Shown here piece by piece: positions 37,542 through 41,386 of a stretch of 41,386 nt of DNA. The position numbers and the translations under genes were made by a program. How positions within the stretch are numbered: the first letter of the stretch is position 1; each line of letters starts with the position of its first letter. Location: assembly GCA_037176905.1 (NCBI GenBank), contig JBBBWG010027312.1, forward strand, positions 96,324 to 137,709. Direction: 5' to 3'. The notes under the pieces were generated by a model, which ran no database searches, was not told the DNA's origin, and saw only the letters and a list, made by a program, of their open reading frames with translations. This stretch comes from Azolla pinnata (taxonomy: Eukaryota > Streptophyta > Polypodiopsida > Salviniales > Salviniaceae).

Positions 37542-40101
37542 ATGGCGGCTTCTCCCGTTTCGTCTCCGCCTCCTCCTTCTTCGGGCCTCTGGCGCATCCT
37601 TCTGCTCGTCTTCTGCATCGCCGGGATCTTCTCTGCTTACCTCACCCAGGGCGTCTTCCAAGAAATCCTGTAAGTCTGACACGACATTGCTTTCCGTCTT
37701 TCTTTTGTTTAGATCCAGAGACCTTGGGATAGATCCCTGGCTGTTGCCTTCCTTCCGACCCGTCCATTGAGCAAATCTTGTGAAACTAGTTTGATTCATG
37801 AATATGTAATCTAGTCTTTCTATCCGCTGATTCTTAATATAAAGCAATCGATCTATCTCGAGCACTTCTGCTAAGGAATAGGCATAGTGATGGATCAAAA
37901 GATACCGTACCATCCTGCTGTTTTTGTATTCTTTCTCCCGTTCTTTTACGAAAGCATGTACAATTATCTATCACCTCACTTTCACATTCGGCTTCTTCTC
38001 TGCCATTTTCTGCAGATCGACCAAGAAGTTTGGTTCGGATGGTCGTCGGTTCCAGCACCTTCCGTTCTTGAACTTTGCACAGAACGTCATATGCTTCATA
38101 TGGTCCCTTCTGAGTGAGTGGCTCATTTTGTCATCTCAGAAAGAAATGCACATTCTTTGGCTTGTACACGTGGGGTTGGAAAAAATTCTTTGCATATGGC
38201 AAATATTTAGAAAAGAAAGGCCAAACTTATTTTCTTGGACATGGCGTGTCAAAATTTTGTGAGGAAAATGGCAATGCTTGGATTGAAGATTTGTGGTAAA
38301 GCATGAATGAAGGAAAGGAAGGATTGGAAGATTTTTTTTCCTTCGAAAGTTCAGCTAGGAATTTTGCTGGAAAATGACCAAAGCTTCTTGATTGCATTTA
38401 TTTTCTGGTTGAATTAATTTATCCATTTATCTATTTATTTTTCTGGTTAAGAGGTAAGCCATAAGATTTTGTTTATGCAGTGATTCTAATTTGGAATAAA
38501 AAGGGAGGGAGACAAGCTCCTTTATGGGTATACTGGGGTCCCAGTATCAGTAATTCTATTGGACCTGCATGTGGCATCCAGGCTTTGAAATATATTAGCT
38601 ATCCTGCTCAGGTATTCCAATAAAAGCAGTATAGCTAATTTTAATCAATTGAAAATTTTGTTCATCCTAAGTATATGCATGGATAATTAATGCTGTTTTG
38701 TTCCTCACGCAGGTTCTGGTGAAGTCTTCAAAGATGATTCCAGGTATTTTCTATCCGGATTAACTGCTTTTTGTTGCAGGATTCTGATGAGGCATGCACT
38801 CAATACCGTCTAATGTGCATCGACAGTCATGCTGATGGGAACGTTGGTATATGGAGTACGGTATACTCTCCCAGAATATGTGTGTACATTTCTTGTGGCC
38901 GGAGGAGTTTCAATATTTGCATTTGTTAAGGTACGCATGTCCTATTGAGTCATCTCTTAGGTGCACACAGAAGATTGTAGTTATATATTATTATGTCGTG
39001 TGGGCAATGTTAAAATTTTCATGGCCATCCGGAAGTTCCCCTGTGACATGTAAGTGAAACTGACATGGAGGAAAAAGCATTTCATTAGAAAAGGGCACAC
39101 ATTTATTTGATAAGTACCATGTAATAAAATGTCTAACAGATAAGCGCATGTACACAGACAATCATACATATACTCAACATATCTAATTTGTATGTTTGTG
39201 TATCTATCTGTATGTATGTTACGTATATGTGTTGTACATATTGAATTTTGAGATTGATATGGAAGAAGCTGCGTGCGTGTGTATATCTATCATATGTATG
39301 GAATGTATGTGCGTTTACATATTGTACCTTGACATTCTATGGATGAAGTAGTTACTTATTGGTATTTTTTGCTGATTTTGAACAGAGCCGAGCAAAAGCT
39401 GTAGCAAGCCCAAATGCACCTTTGGGTTACTTTTTATGCTTCCTGAATTTGGGATTGGATGGTTTCACAAATGCTACGCAAGATTCAATTTCTTCGAGGT
39501 AGGGAAAGAATGATTTCATTCTATTATTTCTAAATGCTAATATCATAGTTCATTCCAACTTAGGTTAGTGCATGACAATGTATGGTATGATGGAATGTAT
39601 GAACCATGTTAATTTATTTATATTTATTGAACGGTAGAATGGTTGTTGATTTTTGCTTCCACGGTTTAATGGATAATCTGTTTTTCTAGGTATCCTCAAA
39701 CATCAGCTTGGCACATCATGCTGGGGATGAACCTATGGGGTTCTATATTTTCCTTTTTATACATGTTTGCATGGAGTGGAGGAGGTGGCTTCGAAGCTGT
39801 CACATTTTGTAGGGAGAACCCTGATGCTGCTTGGGATATAATGATCTTTTGCTTGTGTGGGGCCGTTGGTCAAAATTTTATTTTCCTCACTATCAGCAAG
39901 TTTGGGTCCTTGGCATTGACCACCATAACTACTACAAGGAAGTTCATGAGTATTCTTGTGTCTTCTTTATGGACTGGAAGTCCTCTATCCACTCAGCAAT
40001 GGGGTGGAGTTGTAATGGTTTTTGCAGGGCTTTCAGTCCAAATATATCTCAAATGGCAACGACAGAAGCAGAAGAGTGCCAAGAAAATCCGGAAAGATTA
40101 G
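37542..40101 (+). CDS. UDP-galactose/UDP-glucose transporter, UTR1/UTR3 (SLC35B1) type, 7 exons, 338 aa
   Basis: Carries UDP-sugars across the ER membrane; in Arabidopsis UTR1/UTR3 supply UDP-glucose for glycoprotein folding quality control. Exons: 37542-37669, 38016-38113, 38481-38611, 38713-38743, 38827-38930, 39386-39498, 39690-40101. All join in frame (1017 nt), including a 31-nt microexon. Family signatures seen: LTQGVFQEILSTKKFG across exons 1-2, ISYPAQVLVKSSKMIPVMLMG around residues 114-134, PNAPLGY, DGFTNATQDSI, AVGQNFIF, and FGSLALTTITTTRKF at 273-287. About ten hydrophobic segments and a length near the usual 330-345 support an intact transporter. The basic C-terminus ends KKIRKD, a K-x-R-x-x variant of an ER retrieval signal rather than a strict KKxx. 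The start is the first ATG, in a ccATGG context, right before the conserved N-terminus. The upstream ERSE cluster fits induction by ER stress. Confidence 0.95.
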
Positions 40102-40975
40102 GACCTAGTTGCTTACCAAAGATGATGAAGAGCTTACAGATATAGCAAGAACTGATGTTAGGGGAACATTCAGTTCCCTTTGCAAACTTTTAACACATGA
40201 AATTGATGTAATCAAGTACCAGGTGAGTTACCAAGTCAATTGAAAACTTTTTTTCTGGTAATTCAATTACCAAGTGCGTAGAACAGATATGGTGAGCCAG
40301 CTTTTTGACATTATTAAGAACTTCATCTTCCAGAAAGGAAGATCTCAAAGAGAGAATGGACAGCCAATTCTTTTGGAAATCCTAATTTATTATAAAAGAG
40401 GGTTTATTTCTTCAGCAACAGTTTTTGTGTGCTTTTACTTAAAGCTTAAACTATTATGTTGGCATAGTATCACAGTGCTTGAGTGCATTATCAATTTGCC
40501 TAAATGAAAGTGTAATCCTCTTCCAATGATCTGTCTGTTTGCAAATTATTGTGTATCATCTCGCCCATGTCATAGGCTTCAATGCTTGTGGAGTTTTTTT
40601 TTTTCTAAACACATCTAGGTGCATAATGGCTTTTGAATCATGGATAGTGCTATATCGATACTTTTTTATGAGTACATCATCCACATGCTTGTCTCAATTC
40701 AACTTGTTATCAGCCCACGTAACACTAATTATGCCTAGTGATAGAGATTGAAGCATAGTTAACATTTCAAATAACTAATGCTTACCAATGTTAATTGTTT
40801 TGAGGGGTATTTGATTAAGTTGTTTTAACTTTTGGAATATTAAATGTGATGAGTTCGAACAATACTATATTTCTTTTGCAATGTTCTTGTGAAATTTAAC
40901 AATACCCATTTGATATGTTGTCTCATTACTTGGCAAATGTGGGGTCCATTGCAATTTGATGCCACTAGTATATAT
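40102..40975. other. 3' flank of the transporter, no further gene seen
   Basis: AT-rich. The first few hundred bases are probably the 3' untranslated region; TGTAA-type and AATTGATG words near 40200 could act in polyadenylation, but no single site is convincing. The open frames at 40274-40507 and 40539-40751 match nothing known. Confidence 0.4.
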
Positions 40976-41386
40976 GAAGGCTAAGTATGAAGCATTTATA
41001 CGAAGGCTTTCTATGAAGTATTTATATGGAGGCTAGGTATATAGGAAGGCTTTGTATGAAGTATTTATACGGCGGCTAGATATATAGGAAGTATTTGTAT
41101 GCAGTATTTATACGGAGGCCAAGTATATAGGAAGGCTTTGTATGAAGTACTTATACGGAGGCTAGGTATATAGGAAGGCTTTGTATGAAGTACGTGTACG
41201 GAGGCTAGGTATATAGGAAGCTTTGTATGAAGTACTTATACGGAGGCTAGGTATATAGGAAGGCTGTGTATGAAGTATTTATACGGAGGCTAGGTATATA
41301 GGAAAGCTGTGTATGAAGTATTTATACGGAGGCTAGGTATATAGGAAGGCTTTGTATGAAGTATTTATACGGAGGCTAGGTATATA
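40976..41386. repeat. 43-bp minisatellite, about 9 copies, running off the right edge
   Basis: The unit begins GGAGGCTAGGTATATAGGAA and continues GGCTTTGTATGAAGTATTTATAC. Unit starts are at 41028, 41071, 41114, 41157, 41200, 41242, 41285, 41328 and 41371. Spacing is 43 bp except one 42-bp unit, with a degenerate leading copy from about 40976. Older, more diverged units are on the left and near-identical units on the right. The array is not finished at the window end. Confidence 0.95.

Noticed and set aside
36074-37732. 552-codon plus-strand frame rich in Asp and Gly
   Set aside because: The bulk is the GAT/GGT array. The frame runs through the ERSE/G-box promoter and into the transporter's first exon in the wrong frame.

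Overview
The window looks like nuclear DNA of a land plant. Every gene is split by GT-AG introns of roughly 70 to 1,200 bp, coding exons sit in AT-rich DNA, and the recognisable proteins are plant types: the lysine-ketoglutarate reductase half of LKR/SDH, two leucine-rich-repeat receptor kinases of the plant LRR VIII-1 kind, and a UDP-galactose/UDP-glucose transporter of the UTR1/UTR3 type. No bacterial, organellar or viral gene was found. The abundance of ATGT, ATGC and GAT simple repeats and the compact introns would fit a bryophyte or another non-seed plant, but that is a guess; the sequence seen here does not fix the species.

Layout, left to right. 1-5443 (minus): 5' part of an LKR/SDH gene, eleven exons giving 478 residues that cover the LKR domain; no SDH exon is visible before the left edge. 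5580-6175: a CAT/CAC trinucleotide array directly upstream of that gene. 7036-8775: a decayed partial copy of the receptor kinase gene found 11 kb further right, missing the middle 5.5 kb. 8780-9250: a dispersed repeat, present again inside an intron at 32095-32560. 9965-10969 (minus): an uninterrupted gene for a 334-residue protein whose C-terminal half is a regular decapeptide repeat with 61 histidines. 11015-16310: mostly simple and tandem repeats and unassignable DNA. 16530-24789 (plus) and 26439-33532 (minus): two apparently intact, convergent LRR receptor kinases with 22 exons each and the same exon phases. 33733-37541: intergenic DNA, a GAT/GGT array, and a promoter rich in G-boxes and CCAAT boxes. 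37542-40101 (plus): the nucleotide-sugar transporter, seven exons, 338 residues. 40976 to the right edge: a 43-bp minisatellite.

The four main genes do not form a pathway. The clearest regulatory reading is at the transporter. Its upstream region has three matches to the ER-stress element pattern CCAAT-N10-CACG, which fits the known induction of Arabidopsis UTR1/UTR3 by the unfolded protein response. The clearest candidate for something undescribed is the histidine/glycine decapeptide protein. The two receptor kinases plus the broken copy record local gene duplication.

All exon models were built by hand from splice signals, reading-frame continuity and comparison between the two paralogues or with remembered family sequences. 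No alignment, RNA or database search was run.
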